Below are positions 1 to 8,259 of a DNA stretch of 64,000 bases, piece after piece. Where the stretch lies: positions 80,729 to 144,728 of the forward strand of contig DASZBX010000089.1 in NCBI GenBank assembly GCA_035943635.1, written 5' to 3'. The notes under the pieces were generated by a model that was not told the DNA's origin, did not search any database, and worked only from the letters and a program-made list of their open reading frames with translations. Every line of letters begins with the position of its first letter. Positions within the stretch are counted from its first letter, which is position 1. The stretch is from DASZBX01 sp035943635 (GTDB lineage: Bacteria; Actinomycetota; Actinomycetes; Streptomycetales; Catenulisporaceae). A program made the position numbers and the translations under genes.

Positions 1-53
1 GGAACCGCGGCAGGGTTCGATCAGTACCCGGACAGGCCCCGATCAGACCTCGA

Positions 54-914
54 TCAGTCCCGGCTGAGCAGGTACTCCAGCGCGATCCGGGTGTCGTCCG
101 GGGTGAGCGCGTCGACCGCGATCTGGTCGGCGGCCTCCAGATACGAGGAGGTGTCGTCGGGCCGTTCGATGTACTGCGCGCCGGTCAGGTGCTCCAGGTA
201 GACCACGTCGGCCAGGTCCGGCTCGGAGAACCGCAGCAGGGTGAACGCGCCGCTCTCCGCGGCGTGCGCCCCGGCCGAGTAGGGCAGCAGCTGGATGGTG
301 ACGTTGCGGCGCAGACTCGCGGTGAGCAGGAACTCCACCTGCCGGCGCATCACCTCGGGGCCGCCGATCGGGCGCCGGACCGCGGACTCGTCCAGCACCA
401 CCCACAGCTTCGGCGAGGTGGCCGGGTCGGCGAACTTCTGCTGCCGGCGCTGGCGCATCAGGGCCAGCTTGTTCACCTCGGCCGAGCCGAGCGAGCGGTT
501 GGAGGCGATCACCGCGCGGGAGTACTCCGGGGTCTGGAGCAGGCCGTTGACGAACTGCAGGTCGTAGGTGCGGATCAGCGACGCCGCGTCCTCCAGCCCG
601 ACGTAGGGGCCGAACCAGGGGGCGATGACCTCGTTGAAGCTGTTCCACCAGCCGAGCGTGTTGGCCTCGTGCACCAGGGTCATGGTCTGGGCCCGCTCGA
701 CCGGGTCGGTCACCTTGTAGAAGGTCAGCAGGTCCTCGACGTCGCGTTCCTTGAAGGAGACCTTCCCGGTCTCCATCCGGGAGATCTTGGCCTCGCTGCC
801 CCGGATGTGGTAGCCGGCCTCCTTCATCGTGATGCCCTGGTCTTCGCGCAGGCGGCGCAGCGTCGAGCCGAGCAGGATACGGCGAACCGCCGAATTGCCG
901 CTCTCAGCTTCCAT
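54..914 (-). CDS. XRE-family regulator with DUF5753-type C-terminal domain
   Basis: This is a 286-residue DNA-binding regulator of the WhiJ-like actinomycete type. Residues about 12-70 form an XRE helix-turn-helix (LRRLREDQGITMKEAG followed by GSEAKISRMETGK). The remaining 200 residues match the DUF5753 ligand-sensing domain, including a YDLQFVNGLLQTPEYSRA stretch typical of the family. The start is placed at the ATG at 914 because GGGAG lies about 8 nt upstream; an in-frame GTG at 950 would add 12 unconvincing residues. It is divergent from an anti-sigma-like ATPase at 1251 and near a DUF397 gene, the usual trio of this family. Its ligand is unknown. Confidence 0.9.
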   Translation of the reverse strand: MEAESGNSAVRRILLGSTLRRLREDQGITMKEAGYHIRGSEAKISRMETGKVSFKERDVEDLLTFYKVTDPVERAQTMTLVHEANTLGWWNSFNEVIAPWFGPYVGLEDAASLIRTYDLQFVNGLLQTPEYSRAVIASNRSLGSAEVNKLALMRQRRQQKFADPATSPKLWVVLDESAVRRPIGGPEVMRRQVEFLLTASLRRNVTIQLLPYSAGAHAAESGAFTLLRFSEPDLADVVYLEHLTGAQYIERPDDTSSYLEAADQIAVDALTPDDTRIALEYLLSRD

Positions 915-1250
915 GTCCCAGCTCCCGCCCCGGTCGCCCGAGCGCACCACGGCGACTACTCATGTCAACGACGTGCAGATCCACTGTGGTCCGGTACCTG
1001 TCCGGCCGCCCCGGCGCACCCGGCCGGCGAGGGATTCGTGTGCCCAGTCTTGCATCTGTCGGGAAAGAAATGAAGTTCTCTTGTGGAACAGGCAGTGACA
1101 GACCATCACTCGGCGCTACGATGCAAATGCATAAGCACTCGCCTCATTCGCACGTGCATCGGCTCTTGCTGAAGCCGGCCGGCGGTGAACCCGGGTGGCC
1201 CCGACCGAGCAAAAACCTCATAGCCGACACCCAACCTTCACGGACCCAAC
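915..1250. promoter_or_regulatory. Divergent promoter region between the XRE and ATPase genes
   Basis: No gene is visible in these 336 bases. The stretch is less GC-rich than its surroundings and holds several TGCA-containing words, including ATGCAAATGCAT at 1121-1132 and ACGTGCATCGG near 1151. These could be binding sites for the XRE regulator. I could not fix -10 and -35 boxes with confidence. Confidence 0.4.
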
Positions 1251-1718
1251 ATGCCTATCGCCCCTTCCGCCCACACGGACGTCGATCGGTTCCCGGTTTC
1301 CTCGAACGGGGCCAAGGTCATGGACACACCAGCGCTCAGCAGGCAGCTCGACCTGACCGCCCGCCCGGAGTCGGCCGGCCAGGCCCGGCGGTTCGCGCAC
1401 GCGTGCCTGCTGGACTGGCAGCTGGACCGGCTGGCCGACGACGTCGACCTGGTGGTCTCCGAGCTGGTGACCAACGCCCTGCTGCACGCCCGGATCGAGG
1501 GCCGCGGCTCGGCGCCGATCCGGCTGGAGGTACTGCGCGACCTGGACTTCCTGCTGTGCCGGGTGACCGACGGGAGCCTGGCCCCGCCGGCCCAGGAGCC
1601 GGCCGGGGACACCGCGGAGAACGGCCGCGGGCTGCTGCTTGTCGACATCCTGTCGGCACAGTGGGGCTGGTTCAGCGGCCCGGCCGGCAAGGCGGTCTGG
1701 GCCAGGTTCGACCTCTGA
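1251..1718 (+). CDS. RsbW-like ATP-binding protein (HATPase_c_2)
   Basis: This 155-residue protein has the GHKL ATPase fold used by anti-sigma-factor serine kinases. The N-box is LVVSELVTNALLHA (about residues 66-79), the G1 region is RVTDGS and the G2 region is NGRGLLLVDIL. In actinomycetes such short ATPases sit beside XRE/DUF5753 and DUF397 genes, as here, and probably act in partner-switch regulation. The start is uncertain: ATG at 1251 has no clear ribosome site, and an in-frame ATG at 1320 would give 132 residues that still contain the whole domain. A very strong hairpin follows at 1745-1788. Confidence 0.85.
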   Translation: MPIAPSAHTDVDRFPVSSNGAKVMDTPALSRQLDLTARPESAGQARRFAHACLLDWQLDRLADDVDLVVSELVTNALLHARIEGRGSAPIRLEVLRDLDFLLCRVTDGSLAPPAQEPAGDTAENGRGLLLVDILSAQWGWFSGPAGKAVWARFDL

Positions 1719-1744
1719 TCCCGCACTGATTTTCAGGGCCCTGC

Positions 1745-1788
1745 GACCCGGCCCGGTTCCGGCGCTACCGCCGGAACCGGGCCGGGTC
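1745..1788 (+). terminator. 20-bp perfect hairpin after the ATPase gene
   Basis: A perfect 20-bp inverted repeat (1745-1764 with 1769-1788) closes on a 4-nt CTAC loop, 27 nt past the ATPase stop. It has no T-run, as is common for actinobacterial terminators. It separates the ATPase gene from the downstream DUF397 gene. Confidence 0.8.
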
Positions 1789-1837
1789 AACGCTGCCGGC
1801 CCATTCGCCATCCTTCGCCCGGGAGTTGGCCCGGTAT

Positions 1838-1871
1838 TGCATTCGAATTCCCGTCTGCAAGTGCATTCGAA
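1838..1871. repeat. Paired 10-bp direct repeat upstream of DUF397 gene
   Basis: TGCATTCGAA occurs at 1838-1847 and again at 1862-1871, 24 bp apart, in the leader of the DUF397 gene. The spacing is close to two helical turns, so a dimeric regulator could bind both copies on one face. The neighbouring XRE protein is the obvious candidate, but this is inference. Confidence 0.5.
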
Positions 1872-1993
1872 CGTGAATCAGGAGTAGCTTCGAAGGCGGG
1901 ACGGTGCGGACGGCGCGCCGTCCGCAACCGCGGCAGGAATGTGCCGCCAGCGCCAGAACTTCTCGTCGATCCGAAACCTTCAGGAGGATCCAG

Positions 1994-2233
1994 ATGTCCA
2001 CTTCGGCGTACAACGGAATTCCGGCCGGCGACCTTGCCGGCGCGGCCTGGCGCAAGGCCGGCGCGAGCAACTCGCAGGGGGCGTGCGTCGAGTTCGCGCG
2101 GCTCGGCGACGGCTCGGTGGCCGTGCGCAACTCCCGCTTCCCGGACGGCCCGGCCCTGGTCTACACCCCGGCCGAGATCGCGGCCATGCTCGACGGCGCG
2201 AAGCAGGGCGAGTTCGACGACCTGGCCGGCTGA
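1994..2233 (+). CDS. DUF397 domain protein
   Basis: This 79-residue protein carries the DUF397 pattern: AWRKAGASNSQGACVEFARL, then VAVRNSRFPDGPALVYTPAEIAAML and a short acidic tail. The start is the ATG at 1994, with AGGAGG at 1982-1987 as its ribosome site. DUF397 proteins accompany XRE/DUF5753 regulators in actinomycetes and are thought to act as small partners or antitoxin-like modulators; the mechanism is not settled. A strong hairpin terminator follows at 2251-2290. Confidence 0.92.
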   Translation: MSTSAYNGIPAGDLAGAAWRKAGASNSQGACVEFARLGDGSVAVRNSRFPDGPALVYTPAEIAAMLDGAKQGEFDDLAG

Positions 2234-2250
2234 CGCCGCCGGCTGAGTCC

Positions 2251-2290
2251 AGGCGCCGCGGATCCGGCCGACACCGGGTCCGCGGCGCCT
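2251..2290 (+). terminator. Hairpin terminator after DUF397 gene
   Basis: The arms AGGCGCCGCGGA (2251-2262) and TCCGCGGCGCCT (2279-2290) pair perfectly, and the stem extends inward by about five more pairs with one G-T. It lies 18 nt after the DUF397 stop. Confidence 0.75.
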
Positions 2291-2599
2291 GCGCGGCAGA
2301 GGGAAAAGATCCATTTCCCAGCGGGGTTTTCGGATTTTTGAAGATCGCGACAGCGGCGCCGAACGCATTGTCGAACCGAATGGGAAACGGGTGTACGACC
2401 TGTTCGGGGAACCGCGGAACAATCCGCGCGCAGGGGATACAGCGGGTACCACACTTATCCCAAAGCGCTATCGGGGGGCAGCCCGACCGACTACCATTCC
2501 CTTCAGGCGGACCGCTTATTCCTCTTCTTCGCGGCGGGGTGCGCCGGAGTCGTGGGAGCGGCGGCGCGGGAGCGCGGTCTCGGTCGGGGAGGGGCACCA
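2291..2599. other. Intergenic region upstream of the methyltransferase-like gene
   Basis: These 309 bases hold no supported gene. The stretch is more AT-rich than average and probably contains the promoter of the downstream gene, but no confident -35/-10 pair was identified. Confidence 0.35.
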
Positions 2600-3658
2600 G
2601 TGGACGAGTCGGACCGGCGCGGACCGGAACAGCCGCAGAACACCGCGCCCGCCGGGGGTGAATCAGACACCGGATTCGAGGCCGGTTCCCCGTCCGGAAC
2701 CGAGCAGGGGCAGGGCCATCGGCGCCGGCGTGCGGCCGGGGCCGGCCGTGGCCCGATCGGCGGGTTCGGGGTCGGGCCGGTCATCGAACCCGGATACTGG
2801 GAGGACGACCTGCCGGTACGCTCCTCGCTCTCGCTGGTCGACACCTCCGCCCCGCACCCGTGGCGGATGTACAACTTCCTGGTCGGCGGCAAGGACAACT
2901 TCCAGGTGGACCGGGACGCGGCGGCCGAACTGCTCAAGGTCCGGCCGGACACGGCGCTGACCGCCCGCGCGGTGGAGTCCTTCTGCGCCCGCTGCGTGGT
3001 CGAGCTGGCCGGGGCCGGGATCCGCCAGTTCGTCCAGTTCGGCAGCGCGATCTCGGTGCCCCGGGCCAGTTCCGCGACCGCGCGGCAGTACGCCCCGGAC
3101 GTGCGGTTCGTCTACGTGGCCGAGGACCCGGTCACCCTGATCCACGCGCGGGCCGTGCTGGCCGAGGACAACGTGGAGATCATCGGCGGCAACTTCCGCG
3201 ACCCGCGGCAGATGCTGTCCGAACCGGCCCTGAACGCGCTGGTGGATCTGGACGAGCCCTGCGGCTTCCTGCTGTTCGGGATGCTCGACTTCATCGCCGA
3301 CGACCGCCGGGCCCGCACCGCGCTGCAGGACATCTACGACCGGGCCGCGCCGGGCAGCTACCTGGCGTTCATGCACATCCTCGAGGTCGGCAACGGCCCG
3401 GCCGACCGGGCCGTGGACGTGATACTGGTCCAGGAGGACATCCAGCTCACGCCGCGGCACGTGCCCGAGATCGAGAAGATCATCGAAGGCTTCGAACTCT
3501 GGGACGAGCAGGGCCTGGTGCCGGTGACCAACTGGCGCCCGGACCCGAAGGAGAGGGGCCCGGGCCCGGAACTGGCGGACCGGGCCGGGGCCGTGGGCGC
3601 GGTCATCGTCAAACGCTCAGACGCGAAACCGGGCGAGCGAGCCGGGGCTCTGGGTTAG
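2600..3658 (+). CDS. DUF574 (SAV_2177-type) methyltransferase-like protein with degenerate SAM loop
   Basis: This 352-residue protein belongs to the actinomycete DUF574 family, recognised by DTSAPHPWRMYNFLVGGKDN followed by FQVDRDAAAELL (about residues 76-110). The start is the GTG at 2600 behind GGGGAGGGG; the first 75 residues are a low-complexity extension. In typical members the SAM-binding loop reads like DIGTGIPT and is followed by YVDNDP. Here the equivalent stretches read QFGSAISV and YVAEDP, so the glycine-rich loop looks degraded. The later FLLFGMLDFIAD and GSYLAFMH elements are kept. It may bind SAM poorly or have a non-catalytic role. Confidence 0.85.
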   Translation: MDESDRRGPEQPQNTAPAGGESDTGFEAGSPSGTEQGQGHRRRRAAGAGRGPIGGFGVGPVIEPGYWEDDLPVRSSLSLVDTSAPHPWRMYNFLVGGKDNFQVDRDAAAELLKVRPDTALTARAVESFCARCVVELAGAGIRQFVQFGSAISVPRASSATARQYAPDVRFVYVAEDPVTLIHARAVLAEDNVEIIGGNFRDPRQMLSEPALNALVDLDEPCGFLLFGMLDFIADDRRARTALQDIYDRAAPGSYLAFMHILEVGNGPADRAVDVILVQEDIQLTPRHVPEIEKIIEGFELWDEQGLVPVTNWRPDPKERGPGPELADRAGAVGAVIVKRSDAKPGERAGALG

Positions 3659-3668
3659 AGTCGGCGGC

Positions 3669-4130
3669 ATGCATGAGGAACCGCGCGCCGGCGCACGTCC
3701 GGCGACCTCCGACGAGGGGCCGCACCGGCAGGTGGACCAGCTGGCGGGTCCCGGGCTGTGGGGCGAGCTGGTGGCGCGCACGTTCGCGCTGCCGGGCGTG
3801 CTGGAGGGCCACAGCCAGGTCTCGCCGGCCGGCTCCCGGGCGGTGTTCCTGGCCGACCAGGCCGAGGAACGCTCCCCGGAGACCTCGCTGGCCCCCGGGC
3901 GGCGCCTGGAACCGGTGCACCTGCACGCGGTCACGGACACCAGCGTCCACCTCGTCCTGCCGCCCGAGCGCGGCGAGCGGCTGGTCCGGCTGGGCTGGGC
4001 CGAGCCGCACCAGTTCGCCGAGTTCGGGACCGAGTTCATGGTCTACGGGCCCCGGACCGTGCGGGAACTGGACGTCGTCCTCGGCCTGATCGAGGAGAGC
4101 CTCGCGTTCGCCCGCGGCATCGAGCCCTGA
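3669..4130 (+). CDS. Luciferase-domain (DUF5519-like) protein
   Basis: This 153-residue protein begins 11 nt after the methyltransferase-like gene, so the two are probably cotranscribed. From residue about 20 it matches a small actinomycete family named for a luciferase-like domain: VHLHAVTDTSVHLVLPPERG, GWAEPHQFAEFGTEFMVYGP, and a C-terminal helix ELDVVLGLIEESLAFARG. No catalytic residues are assigned for this family and it probably does not emit light. There is no signal peptide or membrane segment. Confidence 0.75.
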   Translation: MHEEPRAGARPATSDEGPHRQVDQLAGPGLWGELVARTFALPGVLEGHSQVSPAGSRAVFLADQAEERSPETSLAPGRRLEPVHLHAVTDTSVHLVLPPERGERLVRLGWAEPHQFAEFGTEFMVYGPRTVRELDVVLGLIEESLAFARGIEP

Positions 4131-4202
4131 TTCCAGCCCTGATTCCAGCTCTGATGACGGGCGCTGATGACGGGCCCTGACGCCGGGCGTCGACCGTCCG
4201 GG

Positions 4203-5255
4203 TCAGACCTTGACCTCGGCCGGCCGGACCGCCGGCAGGCCGGCGCCGCCGAAGACCGCCGCGGTGGCCGGGTCGCCGCCGAGCGCGGCCAGGGCGAGCA
4301 GCATCGATCCGGCGGTCCAGCTGGTCAGTTCCTCCGGCCAGATCGCGGTGTCGGCGTACACGTATCCGGTCCAGTACAGGCCGTCCTGCGGGTTGCGCAG
4401 GTGCTGGATGTCGGTCAGCAGGGTCCTGGCCTCGGCCTCGCGGCCGACCGAGGCCAGGGCCAGGGCCAGTTCGCAGGTCTCGCCGCCGGTCACCCAGGGG
4501 TGGTCGTCCACGCAGCGCACACCGAGCCCGGGCACGACGAACCGGGACCAGGACGCGTCGATCCGCTCGTGCGCCGCGTCTCCGCGCAGGACGGTGCCGA
4601 GTACCGGGTAGTACCAGTCCATCGAGTAGCGGTCCTTCGGGCTGAACCGCTCCGGGTGCGCGGCCACCGCGTCGCCGAGGTCGGCCGCGGCCCACTCCCA
4701 GTCCGGGTTGTCCCGGCCCAGCGCCCGGGCCAGGGCCAGGGCGCAGCGGACTGCGTGGAAGATGGAGCTGGACCCGGTCAGCAGCGCCTCGTCGGTGCCG
4801 GTGTTCCAGCGGATCGCGCCGTCCGGGCGCTGCAGGCCGAGCACGAAGGCGATCGCGCGCTCGACGCACGGCCACAGCTCCTCGGCCGTGTCCCGGTCGC
4901 CGGTGCTCAGGTAGTGGTGGTAGGCGCCGACGCCGACGTAGGCGCTGAAGTTCGCGTCCCGGGTCGGGTCGGTGGGCCCGCCCGCGCCGGCCGGGCCGTC
5001 GGCGTAGTTGGCGAACCAGGAGCCGTCCGGGTTCTGCCGCCCGGCCAGCCAGCGGTAGGCCCGGCCGGCCGCGGTGTGCTGCTCGGCCGCGTCCAGGGCC
5101 ATCGCGGTCTCCACGTGGTCCCAGGGGTCGAGTTTGTCGCCGTGGAACCAGGGGATGGACCCGTCCGGGCGCTGCACGGCCAGGATCCCGGCCACGGTCG
5201 CGGCCAGCTCCTCCTGGCTGAGCACGCCCGGCGCGGCCAGGTCGGCGCGGGTCAT
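4203..5255 (-). CDS. Prenyltransferase/squalene-cyclase-like alpha-barrel protein
   Basis: This 350-residue protein has repeated QxPDGS-type motifs (LAVQRPDGSIPWF, AGRQNPDGSWFANYAD, GLQRPDGAIRWN) seen in squalene-cyclase and prenyltransferase-like (alpha/alpha)6 barrels and related glycosidases. I see no DxDD cyclase motif. Its ATG overlaps the stop of the upstream methyltransferase gene (ATGA), so translation is coupled. With the GT4 and methyltransferase genes it forms a compact operon seen in other actinomycetes. The role is probably in building or trimming a glycolipid or cell-envelope sugar; the substrate is unknown. Confidence 0.75.
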   Translation of the reverse strand: MTRADLAAPGVLSQEELAATVAGILAVQRPDGSIPWFHGDKLDPWDHVETAMALDAAEQHTAAGRAYRWLAGRQNPDGSWFANYADGPAGAGGPTDPTRDANFSAYVGVGAYHHYLSTGDRDTAEELWPCVERAIAFVLGLQRPDGAIRWNTGTDEALLTGSSSIFHAVRCALALARALGRDNPDWEWAAADLGDAVAAHPERFSPKDRYSMDWYYPVLGTVLRGDAAHERIDASWSRFVVPGLGVRCVDDHPWVTGGETCELALALASVGREAEARTLLTDIQHLRNPQDGLYWTGYVYADTAIWPEELTSWTAGSMLLALAALGGDPATAAVFGGAGLPAVRPAEVKV

Positions 5256-5965
5256 CGGGCCTTGGTCGCGTAGACGACCAGGCTCTTGCCGAGCACCGGG
5301 TTCAGCGCGGCCTCGCTGATCCGGGTGAGCTTCGGGGCCTTCATGATGTCCCAGACCAGCATTCTGTGATACATCCGGACGGGTGCGGCCTGGTCGTTGT
5401 CCACTCCGACCGCGCACTTGAGCCACCAGTAGGGCGAGTGCAGCGCGTGCGCGTGGTGGCTGGCGTACGGGCGCAGCCCGGCCACCCGCAGCCGGTCGAG
5501 CACCTGGCGGCGCTGGTAGATCCGGATGTGCCCGCCCTCGACCTCGTGGTACTGGTCGGACAGGAACCAGCAGACCGTCTCGGGGAACCAGCGCGGCACG
5601 GTGACCGCGATCCGGCCGCCGGGCTTGAGCACCCGGGACAGTTCGGCGTACGCGCGGGTGTCGTCGTGCAGGTGTTCGAGCACTTCGGCGGCGACCACCA
5701 GGTCGAAGCTGGCGTCCGGGAAGGGCAGGTGGTAGGCGTCGGCCCGGACCGCGGTGGCGTCGGCGTCCGGCGGGACCTCGCCGGCCTCGCGCATGGCCTG
5801 GAACATCGCGTTCGCGGAGTCGACCTCGGCCATCGAGTAGTCCAGGGCGACCACCCGCGCGCCCTTGCGCAGCAGCGCGAACGAGTGCCGTCCGCCGCCG
5901 GCGCCCAGGTCGAGCACCCGTTGGCCGGGGATGACCGGGAAGCGGTCGAAGTCGACGGTCAGCAT
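5252..5965 (-). CDS. Class I SAM-dependent methyltransferase
   Basis: This 237-residue Rossmann methyltransferase has motif I VLDLGAGGGRHSFALL (residues about 17-32), the acidic strand VVALDYS, and LVVAAEVLEHLHDD with LKPGGRIAVTVPRWF as the later core motifs. It starts at the ATG at 5965, overlapping the end of the GT4 gene by 7 nt, and its stop overlaps the next start by 4 nt. It is therefore the middle gene of a coupled three-gene operon. The C-terminal half (WWLKCAVGVDN onward) looks specific to this operon type. The methyl acceptor is unknown; a glycosylated intermediate made by the neighbour is plausible. Confidence 0.85.
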   Translation of the reverse strand: MLTVDFDRFPVIPGQRVLDLGAGGGRHSFALLRKGARVVALDYSMAEVDSANAMFQAMREAGEVPPDADATAVRADAYHLPFPDASFDLVVAAEVLEHLHDDTRAYAELSRVLKPGGRIAVTVPRWFPETVCWFLSDQYHEVEGGHIRIYQRRQVLDRLRVAGLRPYASHHAHALHSPYWWLKCAVGVDNDQAAPVRMYHRMLVWDIMKAPKLTRISEAALNPVLGKSLVVYATKAR

Positions 5966-7473
5966 GCGAGGGGGCCCTTCTTGCTCGGGTCGGTGGGTCC
6001 GGGGGCGGCGGCGAGGTCCGCGACGAGGTCGGCGGCGGCCGGGAGCGGCACGGTCGGCGGCGCGACGGAGGCGACGGCCGGGACCGTCGCGGTGAGCGGC
6101 GCGACCTCGGCGGCGGGGACCGGCGCGACGGAGGCGGCGGCGTCGATGACGGCGACAGTGGTGCCCGCGCCGGAGCCGACGCTCGTGCTCACGCTCCTCG
6201 TCGAGCCCGCGCCCGCGGTGGCCTCGATCAGCGCGTAGTACCGCTCGGCGGTGGCGATCGCGGCGGTGCGCCAGGTGAACCGGGTCACCGCGCGTTCCCG
6301 GGCCGCCGCGCCGAGCCTGGCCCGCAACTGCGGGTCGCCGAGCAGCCGGGACAGGGCCACGGCCAGTGCGGGCGCGTCCCCGGGCGGCACGGCCAGGGTG
6401 CTGTGCCCGTCCGGGCCGGCCACCTCCGGCAGGGCGCCGCCGGTGGTCGACACCAGCGGCAGGCCGATCGCCATCGCCTCGACCGCCGGGAGGGAGAAGC
6501 CCTCGTAGAGCGACGGCACGCAGGCGATCTCGGCGGACCGCAGGGTGGCGATCAGTTCGTCCTCGCTCAGGCTGTCGGTGAACGTGATCGACCCGGCCAG
6601 GCCGTACTCCTCGATCGCGCGCAGCGCCGGGCCGCCCTTCTTGGGCTTGCCGACCACCACCAGGTGCGCGTGGTCGTGCTCGGTGCGCACCTTGGCGAAG
6701 GCCTCGATCAGCACGGCCAGGCCCTTGAGCGGGGAGTCGGCGCTGGCCGTGGTCACGATCCGGCCGGGCACCGTGGCCACCATCGGGTCGGGCCGGTAGC
6801 GGTCCACGTCCGTGCCGATCGGGATGGTCCGGATCCGCTCCGGGAGCACGCCCATGTACTCGGCGATCTGCGCGGCGCTGGAGGAGGAGACCGTGATGAT
6901 CTCCGGCAGCCGCCGGGCCACCCGCGCCTGCATCTTGGTGAAGCCGTACCAGCGGCGCAGCGAGATCTGCCGCCAGCCCCCGGCCTCGGCCAGTTCCAGT
7001 TCGCGGTCCACCCGGACCGGGTGGTGGATGGTGGCCAGGGTGGGCAGGCCGAGCCCGGGCAGGGTGAGCAGGCCGCGGCCCAGGCACTGGTTGTCGTGCA
7101 CGAGGTCGAACTCCCCGGCCCGGGCGGCCAGGACCCGGGCCGCCCGCAGGGCGAAGGTGCGCGGCTCGGGGAAGCCGGCCGTCCACATCGTGGCCACTTC
7201 CAGCAGGTCGATCCGGTCCCGGAACTCGCCCGGCCGCGGGGTGCGGAACGGGTCCGGCTCGCGGTACAGGTCCAGGCTGGGCACCGGGGTGAAGCCGACC
7301 GGGTCGTCGAGCACCGGGTAGGGCTGGCCGGCGAAGACCTCGACCCGGTGGCCGAGCGCGGCCAGTTCGCGGGAGAGGTTCCGGGTGTAGACGCCCTGCC
7401 CGCCGGAGAACGGGTTGCCCCGGTAGCAGAGCAGCGCCACGCGGAGGCCGGACGGCGGCCCGGGAACTGTCAC
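5959..7473 (-). CDS. GT4-family glycosyltransferase with low-complexity tail
   Basis: This 504-residue retaining glycosyltransferase has the GT-B layout. The N-terminal domain starts LRVALLCYRGNPFSGGQGVY. The C-terminal nucleotide-sugar site carries SPLKGLAVLIEAF and PSLYEGFSLPAVEAMA, the EGFxxxxxE signature. Residues after about 420 are an Ala/Pro/Val/Thr-rich tail not found in typical 400-residue members. The start is the GTG at 7473 with GGGAG upstream. It leads the coupled operon with the methyltransferase and alpha-barrel genes. Confidence 0.9.
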   Translation of the reverse strand: MTVPGPPSGLRVALLCYRGNPFSGGQGVYTRNLSRELAALGHRVEVFAGQPYPVLDDPVGFTPVPSLDLYREPDPFRTPRPGEFRDRIDLLEVATMWTAGFPEPRTFALRAARVLAARAGEFDLVHDNQCLGRGLLTLPGLGLPTLATIHHPVRVDRELELAEAGGWRQISLRRWYGFTKMQARVARRLPEIITVSSSSAAQIAEYMGVLPERIRTIPIGTDVDRYRPDPMVATVPGRIVTTASADSPLKGLAVLIEAFAKVRTEHDHAHLVVVGKPKKGGPALRAIEEYGLAGSITFTDSLSEDELIATLRSAEIACVPSLYEGFSLPAVEAMAIGLPLVSTTGGALPEVAGPDGHSTLAVPPGDAPALAVALSRLLGDPQLRARLGAAARERAVTRFTWRTAAIATAERYYALIEATAGAGSTRSVSTSVGSGAGTTVAVIDAAASVAPVPAAEVAPLTATVPAVASVAPPTVPLPAAADLVADLAAAPGPTDPSKKGPLAC

Positions 7474-7673
7474 GTCCGTACTCCCTGGCGGTGTGGGGGG
7501 AAAGGCGGCGAAGATAGCGATATTCCGGCCAATGCTACACAGTGGGCCGGCCGGGCGGCGCTCATGCTACCAGCCGGTAACAAGCTGTGCGGGGCGGTCG
7601 GCGCGGCGTGGCCGGAGCGCGGGGGCGGCGTGCGGCGGCCGGCCGCGCGGGCCGGCCCCGGGGCCGGGTCCGG

Positions 7674-8090
7674 CTACAGTTCGACCTTGCGCAGCAGGTC
7701 GCGCAGGGTCTCGCGCTCGTCCTGGGCCAGCCCGGCCAGCGGGTTGGCGGCGTAGTCCAGTTCGGTCCAGATCCGGGCGGCCACGTCCCGGCCGTCTTCG
7801 GTCGGGGTGACCAGCTTGATCCGCCGGTCCCGGCCGTCCGGCTCCCGGGTGACCAGGCCGCGCTTCTCCATCCGGTCCACCAGGCCGGTGATGTTCGACG
7901 GCTCGCACTTGAGGCGCCCGGCCAGCTGGCTCATCGGCATCGGCTCGTCGGACACCAGGGCCAGCATCCGGGCCTGGCCGCCGGTCAGCCGGTGCCGGGC
8001 TGCGACCTGGTCGTACTCGGCGTAGAACCGGGCGGCCATCTCGGCGAACTGGTTCAGGATCTCGACGGTGAGCGGATCGCGGCGGGCCAT
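7674..8090 (-). CDS. MarR-family transcriptional regulator
   Basis: This 138-residue winged-helix protein contains LTGGQARMLALVSDEPMPMS, the recognition region LAGRLKCEPSNITGLVDRME, and the wing RGLVTREPDGRDRRIKLV. The start is the ATG at 8090 with GGAG close upstream. It precedes the GT4 operon on the same strand by 200 bp and is divergent from the Nif3-like gene. A 10-bp palindrome in its promoter region (8111-8120) suggests autoregulation. A TATCCT hexamer ends only 7 nt before the ATG, so the transcript may be nearly leaderless. Confidence 0.9.
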   Translation of the reverse strand: MARRDPLTVEILNQFAEMAARFYAEYDQVAARHRLTGGQARMLALVSDEPMPMSQLAGRLKCEPSNITGLVDRMEKRGLVTREPDGRDRRIKLVTPTEDGRDVAARIWTELDYAANPLAGLAQDERETLRDLLRKVEL

Positions 8091-8110
8091 GGCTCCAGGA
8101 TAGCTGAAAT

Positions 8111-8120
8111 GTCCATGGAC
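8111..8120. promoter_or_regulatory. Palindrome, candidate MarR operator
   Basis: GTCCATGGAC is a perfect 10-bp palindrome 21 bp upstream of the marR-like start, between a possible -35 (TTCAGT) and -10 (TATCCT) read on the minus strand. MarR proteins bind such palindromes in their own promoters; its use here is inference. Confidence 0.45.
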
Positions 8121-8259
8121 TGAACTATTCGGCGGGCCGGCCGCCGCCGGTGCGCGGCTTCCCCGGCTGCGCCGCCAACGATCTGGCCCGGCGTCAGATC
8201 CGGCCCGCCCGCGCCCGCGGACGGCGGCCGTCCGCCACCCGGGCGGGTAAGCTTTCGCC

